Assembly: GCA_038237055.1 (NCBI GenBank)
Contig: JBBRZD010000016.1
Location: 1-19,902, forward strand
Source: Dokdonella_A sp038237055
GTDB lineage: Bacteria; Pseudomonadota; Gammaproteobacteria; Xanthomonadales; Rhodanobacteraceae
Length of the DNA: 19,902 nt
Reading direction: 5' to 3'
Position 1 is the stretch's first letter; each line of letters begins with the position of its first letter. The notes beneath the pieces are model-generated. The model ran no database searches and was not told the DNA's origin. It was given only the letters and a program-made list of their open reading frames with translations. The position numbers were made by a program, and so were the translations under genes. Below, one piece after another: positions 1-7,427 of this stretch.

Positions 1-459
1 CGGCGGAAATTCCTTGGCGCTCGCCCACTGGTCGTAGCCCGCGTAGGAGCCGCCCCACATCGTGACTTTCCCGTCGCAATACGATTGCTTCGCAAGCCAT
101 TCGACGACGTCGTGACCGTCCTTCGCCTCCTGCAGCAGGGGCGTGAACTCCCCTTCGGAGTTACCTCGGCCGCGCACATCCACGGCGAGAAACACGTAGC
201 CGTGCGCCGCGAAGTACATACCGCGTTCGTGGTAGGTCTGCGCAATGTACGGCGTCAGCGTGAACACGCATGGCAACGGCTGCTTCTGGTCGCGAGGCTT
301 GTACACGGTCGCGTTGAGCTTGACGCCGTCGCGCAGCGGAATCTTCGCACCCCACTGGAATTCGACCGGGTTCGCCGCGGATTCTGCAGTGCAAGCTTCG
401 GATGCGAAACACACGCCGACGGTGAATGCGATGGCGTAAAGCAGGTTGTAGTTCAACAT
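1..459 (-). CDS. CocE/NonD family hydrolase (X-Pro dipeptidyl-peptidase S15-like), N-terminal part
   Basis: This is the N-terminal 153 codons of a serine hydrolase that runs off the left edge of the window, so its C-terminus is unseen. It begins with ATG at 459, preceded by AAAGG about 5 nt upstream. An N-terminal hydrophobic segment (about residues 5-20) followed by ASEACTA-ES suggests a Sec signal peptide and an extracytoplasmic enzyme. Next comes the family's N-terminal strand pattern with IPLRDGVKLNATVYKPRD, then the DVRGRGNSEGEF turn and the nucleophile elbow GGSYAGYDQW, where the Ser in GxSYxG is the expected catalytic residue. The family contains cocaine esterase, glutaryl-7-ACA acylase and X-Pro dipeptidyl peptidases, so the actual substrate cannot be told from this fragment. 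It lies 39 bp downstream of the FAD oxidoreductase gene on the same strand and is probably cotranscribed with it. Confidence 0.88.
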   Translation of the reverse strand, partial: MLNYNLLYAIAFTVGVCFASEACTAESAANPVEFQWGAKIPLRDGVKLNATVYKPRDQKQPLPCVFTLTPYIAQTYHERGMYFAAHGYVFLAVDVRGRGNSEGEFTPLLQEAKDGHDVVEWLAKQSYCDGKVTMWGGSYAGYDQWASAKEFPP

Positions 460-498
460 GACGACCTTTGATTTCGATGAGCCATTGGTTTCGGCAGT

Positions 499-1752
499 TC
501 AGAGGAAACGCGTCGCGGAAAACGGCGCGAGATCGAACGACAATGACCTGCCGGTGATGACCTCGCTGACAAGCAGGCCGGTCACCGCCGACAGCGTCAC
601 GCCGAGCATGCCATGCCCGGTCGCTAACGTGAGATTGTCTACTCCCGGCGCCGTGCCCAGCACCGGTAGATCGTCAGGCGTCATCGGTCGCCAGCCGAAC
701 CACTCTTCAATCACAGTCGGCCCTTCGGGCTCGTACAGGAACTCAGCCGCGCCGCGCCGCAAAGCGTCCAGCCGCTTGCGATTCAGCGTGTCGTCGTAGC
801 CGGCGAACTCCATTGTGCTGCCAAGTCGGTAGCCCGATTCCCATGCGGTCACGCATACGCTGGGCTCTTTCAGGGTCAGCGGAATGCGCGGACAAAGCGC
901 TGGTCGCGCGTAAGTGATCGAATAGCCCTTGCCAGGCTGGATCGGAATGCGCAGGCCGAGCTGACGCGCTAGCTGCGGCGACCATGCACCGAGCGCGAGC
1001 ACGATGTCGCGGCCGCTGAAGTCGCCGTTGGATGTAGCGACGCGCTCGATGCGTGATCCGGTGCGTATGAATCCTTCGACGCGCGTGTGTTCCTCGATTA
1101 TTCCGCCTTTCGCGCGCACGACGCGCGCAAGTTCGGCAACATAGCGATCAGGCCGCAACTGCGCATCGCCGGGATGGAAGAACGCACCGGCAATGTCGGC
1201 CTTCAGCGCCGGCTCGCGGGAGAGAGTCGCGGCCGGGTCGAGCGTGTCGACACGGATGCCCAGATCCGCGAAACGAGCGAGCAACGACCGCGCATGCTCG
1301 AAATTCGCAATGTCTCGATACACGTTGAGCGTGCCGATTGCCGCAAATTCGCAAGCCAGATGTTCCCTGAGCACCAGTTCCTCTATCAATTGGCGAGAGC
1401 GCACGAGCAGCGGCGCCTTGGCGGCAGCCGCCCTTGCGGCATCCTTCCAGTTGCAGTGACGGGCAAAACCGAACAGCCAACGCAACAGTGCAGGATCGAC
1501 GCGCGGCTTGATCCGCAACGGTGCATCCGCCTTGAACAACCAGCCAATCGCAGAGCGCAACGCATCCGGCGTCGCCAGCGGTACCGCATGGCTCGGTGTC
1601 AGCGTGCCGCAGTTGCCGTGCGACGCGGCACATCCCGCCGTGCCTTGATCGAGCACGGTCACACTGCGCCCGGCATCGAGCAGGTAAATCGCGCAGGCGA
1701 GGCCGATCACGCCGCCACCAAGTATCAGCAAATCGGATGTAGGTCGAGTCAT
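499..1752 (-). CDS. FAD-dependent oxidoreductase, D-amino acid dehydrogenase (DadA) family
   Basis: A 417-aa flavoenzyme. The N-terminus carries the Rossmann FAD motif GGGVIG (residues 12-17) in the context LLILGGGVIGLACAIYLLDAG, followed by the acidic residue of TVLDQG. The C-terminus has the DadA-type signature WRPMTPDDLPVLG and TGHGMLGVTLSAVTG, which closes the FAD pocket. Family members oxidise D-amino acids (or D-hydroxyproline, glycine, sarcosine) to the 2-oxo acid and ammonia, passing electrons to a membrane quinone; the substrate here is not determinable. I chose ATG 1752 because the protein then starts directly at the Rossmann strand; the 60 upstream in-frame codons read as noncoding. 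No strong Shine-Dalgarno is visible. It likely forms an operon with the CocE-like hydrolase 39 bp downstream, which would fit release and oxidation of amino acids, but that link is only inference. Confidence 0.9.
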   Translation of the reverse strand: MTRPTSDLLILGGGVIGLACAIYLLDAGRSVTVLDQGTAGCAASHGNCGTLTPSHAVPLATPDALRSAIGWLFKADAPLRIKPRVDPALLRWLFGFARHCNWKDAARAAAAKAPLLVRSRQLIEELVLREHLACEFAAIGTLNVYRDIANFEHARSLLARFADLGIRVDTLDPAATLSREPALKADIAGAFFHPGDAQLRPDRYVAELARVVRAKGGIIEEHTRVEGFIRTGSRIERVATSNGDFSGRDIVLALGAWSPQLARQLGLRIPIQPGKGYSITYARPALCPRIPLTLKEPSVCVTAWESGYRLGSTMEFAGYDDTLNRKRLDALRRGAAEFLYEPEGPTVIEEWFGWRPMTPDDLPVLGTAPGVDNLTLATGHGMLGVTLSAVTGLLVSEVITGRSLSFDLAPFSATRFL

Positions 1753-1956
1753 GGGCAGCAATTGTACGGTTTCACTGCTCCGAGGCTGCCGGAGCGAGCC
1801 CACCTTGGTGCTTGCGTGTCGGCATGCACGTCGAGCGTCGCCCTTGGCGCTGGCCGACACGGCAGGTGCCAGTCTGCCATTAATGAAAATCGGGACGCGA
1901 ACTGGCATCGAACATGCATAAACGACAAACAAGACTAACGGACTTCAGGCCATCCC

Positions 1957-2268
1957 ATGAAGGTGTCGACAAACGAAATGCTGCTTGCACTGCGCGCGCC
2001 GAATTCCGGCTGGCTGGCTGCCTTGGTTTGTGCCCTCGATGAGGCGTTGCAGGATCCCGACTTTGGTGAGCCACAGCGCGCTTTGGTGCGCAGTCTGATC
2101 GATGCCGGCAATGTTCCCCACGCAGTCTCGGTTGCAGCAAACGATCGTCTCGCTCGATTCGAGGAGACTGTCAAAGATTTGCATTCCTTGCTCGTTCCAG
2201 CCTTCGTTGAACCGATAAACGAGGTGTCGGCGCGTCCAAAACTGACACTTTGCGGCAGCGCGGCCTGA
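1957..2268 (+). CDS. Hypothetical protein, 103 aa
   Basis: I do not recognise this protein. It begins ATGAAGG at 1957 in the 582-bp gap between the divergent FAD oxidoreductase gene and the NlpC/P60 gene. Its composition (rich in Leu, Ala, Asp/Glu, Val, Arg, with few Ser/Cys) is that of a folded soluble protein and differs from the Arg/Ser-rich shadow frames around it. A helical middle section includes LVCALDEALQDPDF, ALVRSLIDAG and RFEETVKDLHSLL, suggesting a small alpha-helical domain. There is no signal peptide or membrane segment. No clear Shine-Dalgarno precedes the ATG. It stops 66 bp before the NlpC/P60 start and could share its transcript. It might be a lineage-specific small protein or, less likely, a chance reading frame; comparative conservation would decide. 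Confidence 0.5.
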   Translation: MKVSTNEMLLALRAPNSGWLAALVCALDEALQDPDFGEPQRALVRSLIDAGNVPHAVSVAANDRLARFEETVKDLHSLLVPAFVEPINEVSARPKLTLCGSAA

Positions 2269-2334
2269 TTCGGCTACTCAAACCAGGTTTCCGCACGCAT
2301 TGACACGCGACCATCCGTCGGCGAATTTAGCCGA

Positions 2335-2823
2335 GTGACGAGTCCGCGACGCCTTCTTGCAATTTCCGCCCTCTGCATCGCCCTCGTCGCTTGCGGTAGC
2401 TTGCCGCAGCGCGCCCAACGCCCTTTGATTGCCGGCACGCCGCGCGCCAATTCCGCGAATGCGGTCCTGTTCCGCGCTATCGCGCTGGTCGGCACGCCCT
2501 ACCATTGGGGCGGCAACACGCCGCAGAGCGGCTTCGATTGCAGCGGGCTGGTTGACTACGTGTTTCAGGACGCGGCGGGAGTCAGCTTGCCGCGCACTTC
2601 CGCAGAGATGAGCGAGCTCAGCGAACGCAAGCTCGCCGTCGATTTGCTTCAATCGGGCGATCTCGTGTTTTTCGAGAGCAGCGGACGAATCGGTCACGTC
2701 GGCATCTATGTGGGTGAGCGCCGCTTCGTGCATGCGCCGAACAGCGGCGGCACCGTGCGCCTCGACAGCATCGACGGTGCCTGGTGGCGCGAACATTTCG
2801 TTTACGGAAAGCGCGTGCTTTGA
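2335..2823 (+). CDS. NlpC/P60 (C40) lipoprotein, MepS/Spr-like peptidoglycan endopeptidase
   Basis: A 162-aa outer-membrane lipoprotein. The signal peptide ends in a lipobox LVAC with the lipidated Cys at residue 20. A single NlpC/P60 domain fills residues 45-162. The catalytic triad of the family is visible: Cys69 in GFDCSG, His121 in GHVGIYVG and His133 in FVHAPNSG. Their positions nearly coincide with Cys68/His119/His131 of E. coli MepS (Spr), the endopeptidase that cuts the mDAP-D-Ala crosslink and allows wall expansion. The start is GTG at 2335, the only start that leaves a short basic n-region (MTSPRR) ahead of the hydrophobic core; no good Shine-Dalgarno is seen. C40 lipoproteins are often present in several paralogues, so exact orthology with MepS is not claimed. 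Confidence 0.92.
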   Translation: MTSPRRLLAISALCIALVACGSLPQRAQRPLIAGTPRANSANAVLFRAIALVGTPYHWGGNTPQSGFDCSGLVDYVFQDAAGVSLPRTSAEMSELSERKLAVDLLQSGDLVFFESSGRIGHVGIYVGERRFVHAPNSGGTVRLDSIDGAWWREHFVYGKRVL

Positions 2824-2827
2824 AGCT

Positions 2828-2848
2828 GGGAATCGGGAATAGAGAATC
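2828..2848 (+). repeat. Three GGGAATC-like heptamers
   Basis: Immediately after the NlpC/P60 stop the sequence reads GGGAATC, GGGAATA, GAGAATC in perfect 7-bp register. Short arrays of this heptamer occur between genes in Xanthomonas-type genomes (recollection, not searched). The remaining 50 bp up to the convergent slyD stop shows no hairpin followed by a T-tract. Confidence 0.6.
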
Positions 2849-2898
2849 GGCAAAGCGCATTTGGCAATTGCGTTCAACCATTCCTTCCACCCCTTTCC

Positions 2899-3387
2899 TT
2901 AGTGCGCGTGTCCGCCCGCGCCGTGTGCATGCCGATGCGCGATTTCTTCTTCCGTCGCGTCACGAACCTCGGTGATCTCGATATCGAAGGCCAGCGTCTT
3001 GCCGGCGAGCGGATGGTTGAGATCCACGTCGATCACACTTGACCCCACCTTCTGGACGACGACCATGCGTGCGCCCGCTTCCTGCGTTTGCAGCACCGTA
3101 CTCATGCCCGGACGCAGGTTTTCCGCGTCCCCGAAATACTTCTTCGGAACGCGCTGGGTGTAATTCGCGCGGCGCTCGCCGTACGCGTCTGCCGGAGCAA
3201 CGCTGACCTCGAATTGATCGCCCGCTTCGCGCCCGAGCAGCGCATTTTCCAGACCCGGAATGATATTGCCCTGCCCGATCAGCACGGTCAGCGGCTCGCC
3301 GCGCTCGCGCAAGGAATCGACTGGCGCATCACCGCCGTCGTTGACGCTGTAATGGAACGAGACAACCTTGTTCACTTCGATTTTCAC
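2899..3387 (-). CDS. slyD: FKBP-type peptidyl-prolyl cis-trans isomerase, SlyD-like
   Basis: A 162-aa cytoplasmic prolyl isomerase and chaperone. The N-terminus MKIEVNKVVSFHYSV matches the SlyD start, and the FKBP segment LIGQGNIIPGLENALLG follows at residues 36-52. The flap (insert-in-flap) chaperone region lies at about 70-125, with DAYGERRANYTQRVPKKYF, and the FKBP fold closes with LNHPLAGKTLAFDIEI. The tail is a short His-rich stretch, HRHAHGAGGHAH, which can bind divalent metals such as Ni2+, though it is much shorter and lacks the Cys residues of the E. coli SlyD tail. The start is GTG 3387, chosen because GGAG lies 6 nt upstream (3394-3397) and the protein then begins like known SlyD proteins; an in-frame GTG four codons earlier has no Shine-Dalgarno. 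Confidence 0.93.
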   Translation of the reverse strand: MKIEVNKVVSFHYSVNDGGDAPVDSLRERGEPLTVLIGQGNIIPGLENALLGREAGDQFEVSVAPADAYGERRANYTQRVPKKYFGDAENLRPGMSTVLQTQEAGARMVVVQKVGSSVIDVDLNHPLAGKTLAFDIEITEVRDATEEEIAHRHAHGAGGHAH

Positions 3388-3393
3388 CTTGGA

Positions 3394-3397
3394 CTCC
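3394..3397 (-). promoter_or_regulatory. Shine-Dalgarno of slyD
   Basis: The minus strand reads GGAG six bases before GTG 3387. This fixes the slyD start at that GTG rather than the upstream in-frame GTG at 3399, which contributes to the Shine-Dalgarno region itself. Confidence 0.65.
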
Positions 3398-3402
3398 ACA
3401 AC

Positions 3403-3438
3403 AAAAAAAGCGCGCGAGCCTAGCAGCTTACGGGCGCG
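3403..3438 (-). terminator. Possible intrinsic terminator after the MFS gene
   Basis: Just after the MFS stop codon the minus strand has CGCGC (3438-3434), an internal loop of about 18 nt, GCGCG (3415-3411), one C, and then a run of seven T (3409-3403). The stem is short and the loop large, so termination may be partial. If real it separates the MFS gene from slyD. Confidence 0.4.
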
Positions 3439-3441
3439 ACG

Positions 3442-4689
3442 TCATTCACCGCCAGCCGCAGCTGTGCCAGTCCCGAAGCGTGCGCCATGCGCCTCCGGCC
3501 CCAGCGCCGTGACGATGGCGAGCAGTACAGCGACGACCGCGATGAAACTCGCCATTGCAAAGGCATAGTCGTTGCCAGGTCGCGCAGCGAACCAGGCCAG
3601 GAATGGCGCGGTGAAGGATGCCAGCAAGTTCCCGCCCTGGTAGGCAAAGCCGGGCAACGTCGCGCGCACGCCGTCCGGCGACAGCTCGTTCAGGTGCACG
3701 GGCACGATGCCCCAGGCGCCCTGCACCATCACCTGCAGCAGGAATACGCCAATACCGAGCAACACCACCGAGCCGCCGAACGCCCATAGCGGCACCATCG
3801 GCAGTGCAAGGAGCGCTGCCGTGATGATGGCCCGGCGGCGACCCACGCGCTCGGACCACGCGCCAAAGAAGAGTCCGCCGACGATGGCGCCGACATTCAG
3901 CGTAATCGTCAGCCAGGCGACGGTCTGCGTGTCGAAGTGATGCTGCTCTTTCAGGAAGGTCGGATACAGGTCCTGCGAGCCGTGGCTGAACATGTTGAAG
4001 CACATCATCAACACGACCAGATAGGCAAACAGGCCCCAGCGACCACGCATGGTTTCAGCGAAGCCGATGCGCGCCTTTGCCGCTGCACCTGTCGTCGCGG
4101 TCCAGACCGGCGATTCCGGCACATGACGGCGGATATACAGCACCAGCAGCGCTGGCAGCACGCCGATTGCGAACATGCCGCGCCAACCGATATGGTCGAA
4201 TAGGAGCAGATAGCAGAGTCCGCCGAGCAGGTAGCCGGCGGCGTACCCTTCCTGCAGCAGACCCGAGATCGCACCGCGGGCTTTCGCCGGGATTGATTCC
4301 ATCGCCAGCGACGCACCGATGCCCCACTCGCCGCCCATGGCGATGCCGAACAAAGCACGCACGATCAGCAGCACCGTCAAGGTCGGCGCGAGGGCGGACG
4401 CCGCTTCAAGCACTGCAAACAACACGATGTCGACCATCAGCACCGGCCGTCGACCGTAGCGATCGGCAAGACGACCGAATAACCACGCGCCGAGCGGACG
4501 CATGGCAAGAGTCAGGGTCAGCGAAAACGCTACCTCGGCGGTTCCTGCATGGAATTCGCGTGCGATTTCCGGTATCACGAAAACGAGTAGAAAATAGTCG
4601 AACGCATCGAGCGTCCAGCCAAGGAAACTGGCGAGCACGACCTTGCGCTGGGTCGCATCGAGTTCGCGCAGGATGGCAAAGAAGTGCAT
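3442..4689 (-). CDS. MFS transporter, sialate/lactate:H+ symporter (SHS)-type
   Basis: A 415-aa inner-membrane carrier with about 12 predicted transmembrane helices. Helix 1 holds GWTLDAFDYFLLVFVIPEIA. The loop between helices 2 and 3 has the MFS motif GRLADRYGRRPVL, and the equivalent motif of the second half is GAWSERVGRRRAI. The segment RALFGIAMGGEWGIGASLAMESIP is characteristic of the SHS group (NanT, Jen1-like carboxylate permeases). Transport of a carboxylate by proton symport is a family-level inference; the substrate is unknown. ATG 4689 is used because GAGG lies 6 nt upstream and the protein then begins just before helix 1; 97 upstream in-frame codons look noncoding. No catabolic genes adjoin it, so context does not name a substrate. 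Confidence 0.88.
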   Translation of the reverse strand: MHFFAILRELDATQRKVVLASFLGWTLDAFDYFLLVFVIPEIAREFHAGTAEVAFSLTLTLAMRPLGAWLFGRLADRYGRRPVLMVDIVLFAVLEAASALAPTLTVLLIVRALFGIAMGGEWGIGASLAMESIPAKARGAISGLLQEGYAAGYLLGGLCYLLLFDHIGWRGMFAIGVLPALLVLYIRRHVPESPVWTATTGAAAKARIGFAETMRGRWGLFAYLVVLMMCFNMFSHGSQDLYPTFLKEQHHFDTQTVAWLTITLNVGAIVGGLFFGAWSERVGRRRAIITAALLALPMVPLWAFGGSVVLLGIGVFLLQVMVQGAWGIVPVHLNELSPDGVRATLPGFAYQGGNLLASFTAPFLAWFAARPGNDYAFAMASFIAVVAVLLAIVTALGPEAHGARFGTGTAAAGGE

Positions 4690-4871
4690 GGCTGACCTCG
4701 CAGGGGAAATCCCGAGCCTTCGATGACTGAGCTTTTGGTTTTCGATGCGTCCATCGTCATCGAGCGGCGAGGATATGCCGGAACCATGCGAAATGCCCAG
4801 CGTCCGCACGGGCTTGTGGCACGGCGGATGCCTCGTCCACAATCGCTGCCCACCTGACGGGATTACTGCCG

Positions 4872-5042
4872 ATGAATTCTCAGCCTGGGCGTCGCCGTTT
4901 TCTTTCCGCGCTCGCCATCGGTGCGTTGACCTCGACCGCGCTCGCACGTCACCTGCGCGCGGGCGAGACCACGATCGCATCGCCGCAATGGAAGGGCTCG
5001 GTGATCGACGCGCTATCTTCGCCCGGCAGCGCCAACAAATGA
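4872..5042 (+). pseudogene. Tat-signal leader ORF, 56 aa; probable truncated start of a secreted hydrolase gene
   Basis: This short frame encodes a textbook twin-arginine signal: basic GRRRFL, then the hydrophobic stretch SALAIGALTSTALA, ending at an AxA-type site before RHLRAGE. About 25 residues of mature protein follow, including WKGSVIDALSSPGSANK, and then TGA at 5040-5042. The phrase W-x-G-x-VIDALxxPG resembles the beginning of Tat-exported M19 membrane dipeptidases, but that likeness is from memory. An intact enzyme would need some 300-400 more residues, so this is probably a gene remnant, though an intact small exported peptide cannot be excluded. It is in the same reading frame as the methyltransferase that starts at 5058, separated only by the TGA and five sense codons. 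Confidence 0.5.
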
Positions 5043-5057
5043 TGGGCGCGACCTGAC

Positions 5058-5720
5058 ATGTCCATGTCCGACCAGCGCGAGATAGCGCGTCGCATCGCCG
5101 GTCGCTTTCGCTGGCCGTGGCAACGCGACTATGTGCGCGCCAAGCTGCGACTGGACCCCGCCTATGCCGCGGTCGCCGAGCGGATCGCTACCAGCTCCGT
5201 GGACGTGCTCGATATCGGTTGCGGTTTAGGGCTGCTTGGTTTCTATCTGCGTGAACGCGGATTCCGCGGCAACTATCGCGGCATCGACTTTGACAAGCGC
5301 AAGATCACAGAGGCACGACGGGTCACGCATGAATGCGGCATCGTTCTGGCTTTCGATGATGGCGAAGCAGGCGCGTTGCCCGAATTCTCCGGCCACGTCG
5401 TCCTGCTCGACGTCCTGCACTATCTGGATGCCGTCGATCAGCAGCGCCTGCTGCGCGAAGCCGCTGGAAGAGTCGCTCCGGGTGCGTTGCTGATCGTGCG
5501 CAATGTGCTGCGCGAGCGCAGCTGGCGTTTTCAGATCACGGTTTGGGAAGAACGCCTCGCCCATGCGCTGCGCTGGATGCGCAGTCCGGCTCGTCATTTC
5601 CCCGACCGCGCGGACGTGGAGGCGCCCCTGCGCACAGCCGGACTCGCCATCGACGTGCGTCCGCTATGGGGAAACACGCCGTTCAACAGCTACGCCATCG
5701 TCGCGCGGCGAAATGCCTGA
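5058..5720 (+). CDS. Class I SAM-dependent methyltransferase
   Basis: A 220-aa soluble protein with a Rossmann-like methyltransferase fold. Motif I is VDVLDIGCGLGLLGFYL (residues 48-64), which binds S-adenosylmethionine. The acidic motif II follows in YRGIDFDKRKI (about 73-83), and the motif IV-like strand is HVVLLDVLHYLD (about 113-124). A C-terminal section with WRFQITVWEERLAHALRWM may shape the substrate pocket. The substrate cannot be predicted. Two ATG codons, at 5058 and 5064, are close together, and neither has a convincing Shine-Dalgarno. The Tat-signal ORF ends 15 bp upstream in the same frame. Its 3' end overlaps the convergent DUF1232 gene by 57 bp. Confidence 0.85.
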   Translation: MSMSDQREIARRIAGRFRWPWQRDYVRAKLRLDPAYAAVAERIATSSVDVLDIGCGLGLLGFYLRERGFRGNYRGIDFDKRKITEARRVTHECGIVLAFDDGEAGALPEFSGHVVLLDVLHYLDAVDQQRLLREAAGRVAPGALLIVRNVLRERSWRFQITVWEERLAHALRWMRSPARHFPDRADVEAPLRTAGLAIDVRPLWGNTPFNSYAIVARRNA

Positions 5721-6248
5721 GTCGTCATCGCGTGCCTTGACCTTGCTGCGACGCATGCGCACGTGCAAGGCAGCGCGGCGTTCGGCCAGCATGCACGCAT
5801 GCTGCGCGTGCAAAGTCGCATCGGGCGAATCGATCCGCAACGCATCCCGGTAGCCGCAAAAATCCGCATAGGCCCTGCGCACCTTGCGCAATCGGCGCAG
5901 CAACAATTCCAGCATGATCGCATCGTCGAGCAGGCCGATCATTTCGATGTGATCCGGGATCAGGTCATCCGGATCGCTGAAGTAGGCAAGAGTGTCAACT
6001 ACGTCTGAACGCTCGGGATCGGCGAGGCTCCAGGCCCCATCCTCGATCATCATGATCAACCGCTGCACTTCGACGAGGCGCTTGCGTACATAAGCCGGAG
6101 CCGTGCTGATGCCGAGGTGATCGAGCGCGTATTTCGCAGCATCGATGATTTCGACTTCGTCGGCGCAGCGCGTGGTCTGGCGCACGCGCTCGAACGCTCC
6201 AGTGAAGCGCTCGATATCGGCTGGCTCGAGGTCGAGAGTTATGCGCAT
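5664..6248 (-). CDS. DUF1232 (YkvA-like) domain protein
   Basis: A 194-aa protein with the DUF1232 core at about residues 87-115, seen as LAYFSDPDDLIPDHIEMIG followed by LLDDAIMLELLL. This pattern (Y-x-x-x-P-x-DLIPD, then a GxLDD hydrophobic helix) defines the YkvA family, whose biochemical role is unknown. The N-terminal 80 residues are helical and charged. The C-terminal 60 residues are Arg-rich and polar and may be disordered. ATG 6248 is preferred over a TTG codon at 6281. The last 57 bp overlap the convergent methyltransferase tail, and both C-termini look genuine up to the overlap. The upstream 276 bp are shared with the divergent cysD gene. Confidence 0.82.
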   Translation of the reverse strand: MRITLDLEPADIERFTGAFERVRQTTRCADEVEIIDAAKYALDHLGISTAPAYVRKRLVEVQRLIMMIEDGAWSLADPERSDVVDTLAYFSDPDDLIPDHIEMIGLLDDAIMLELLLRRLRKVRRAYADFCGYRDALRIDSPDATLHAQHACMLAERRAALHVRMRRSKVKARDDDSGISPRDDGVAVERRVSP

Positions 6249-6524
6249 GCGGGCCGGCAGCTTAGGCGCTGACGTACACAACGGTCAAAAGAATTCGCTC
6301 GGTCGCGAGCATCCCGGATGCCAAAGACGCCGAAGGGAGACCTCGCGTAAACCCTATGCAGCAACAGGCCAATCGGCGTTTCATCACGCAAATGGACCAT
6401 ATCGTCATGCCATCTCACGCAGGCAACGCTGGGCGGAAACGGCTATCTTTCTGGAGATGCCGCGCCCCGACGTCGTAAACTCCGCTGCTCCACCCGATCC
6501 AATTGAACGAGCGTCCCGATCCGC

Positions 6525-7427
6525 ATGCCTGCCCTGACCCATCTGCAACGGCTGGAAGCCGAAAGCATCGACATCCTGCGCGAAGCCGTCGCCGAATCCG
6601 AACGTCCGGCCATGCTGTATTCGATCGGCAAGGACAGCTCGGTCATGCTTCACCTCGCGCGCAAGGCGTTTTTTCCGTCGCGCCCGCCGTTTCCGCTGTT
6701 GCACGTCGACACGACCTGGAAGTTCAAGGCGATGTACGACTTCCGCACGCGCATGGCTGCCGAATCGGGCATGGAGTTGCTGATCCACATCAACCCGGAG
6801 GCGCAGCGCCTAGGCATCAATCCGTTCGAGCACGGCTCGTCAGTGCACACCGACATGTGGAAGACGCAGGGACTCAAGCAGGCGCTGGATCAGTACGGCT
6901 TCGATGTCGCATTCGGTGGCGCCCGGCGCGACGAAGAGAAGTCGCGAGCGAAAGAACGCGTGTTCTCGTTCCGCTCGGCGCAGCACCGCTGGGATCCAAA
7001 GAATCAGCGACCGGAACTGTGGCGTCTCTACAACGTGCGACGCAATCCCGGTGAGAACATCCGCGTGTTCCCGCTGTCGAACTGGACGGAACTCGATGTC
7101 TGGCAATACATCCAGCACGAGGATATTCCGATCGTGCCGCTGTATTTTGCCGCACAGCGTCCGGTGGTGATGCGCGATGGCCAGCTCGTGATGCTCGACG
7201 ACGCACGCTTCCCATTGCGCGACGGCGAGGTGCCGCAACTGCGCAACGTGCGCTTTCGCACGCTCGGCTGTTATCCGCTCACCGGCGCCGTCGAATCGGA
7301 AGCCGACACGCTCGCTGCCATCATCCGCGAAATGCAGCTGGCGCGAACGACCGAACGCCAGGGTCGCCTCATCGACCACGATGCCAGCGCGTCGATGGAA
7401 AAGAAGAAAGTCGAGGGTTATTTCTGA
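6525..7427 (+). CDS. cysD: Sulfate adenylyltransferase subunit 2
   Basis: A 300-aa catalytic subunit of ATP sulfurylase, which joins sulfate and ATP to form adenosine 5'-phosphosulfate (APS) in the cytoplasm. The PP-loop that binds ATP pyrophosphate is YSIGKDSSVMLHLARKA (Ser33-Val40 core). Other family landmarks are LLHVDTTWKF, AFGGARRDEEKSRAKERVFS and FPLSNWTELDVWQYI, and the C-terminus ends KKKVEGYF as in other CysD proteins. The length equals that of E. coli CysD (302 aa). The stop overlaps the start of cysNC (TGATG), so the two subunits are translationally coupled. The 276-bp region upstream is presumably where a sulfur-starvation regulator such as CysB acts, but no site could be defined. 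Confidence 0.97.
   Translation: MPALTHLQRLEAESIDILREAVAESERPAMLYSIGKDSSVMLHLARKAFFPSRPPFPLLHVDTTWKFKAMYDFRTRMAAESGMELLIHINPEAQRLGINPFEHGSSVHTDMWKTQGLKQALDQYGFDVAFGGARRDEEKSRAKERVFSFRSAQHRWDPKNQRPELWRLYNVRRNPGENIRVFPLSNWTELDVWQYIQHEDIPIVPLYFAAQRPVVMRDGQLVMLDDARFPLRDGEVPQLRNVRFRTLGCYPLTGAVESEADTLAAIIREMQLARTTERQGRLIDHDASASMEKKKVEGYF

Noticed and set aside
1087..1938. A 283-codon plus-strand frame
   Set aside because: Antisense to the FAD oxidoreductase gene, with Arg/Gln-rich low-quality composition.
4745..5056. A 103-codon plus-strand frame before the methyltransferase
   Set aside because: Its composition is Arg/Asp/Cys-rich noise; an overlapping frame (4872-5042) encodes a clear Tat signal and is the better explanation.
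6249..6524. A CysB binding site or defined promoter ahead of cysD
   Set aside because: No convincing -35/-10 pair or AT-rich CysB-like element could be picked out by eye in this GC-rich stretch.
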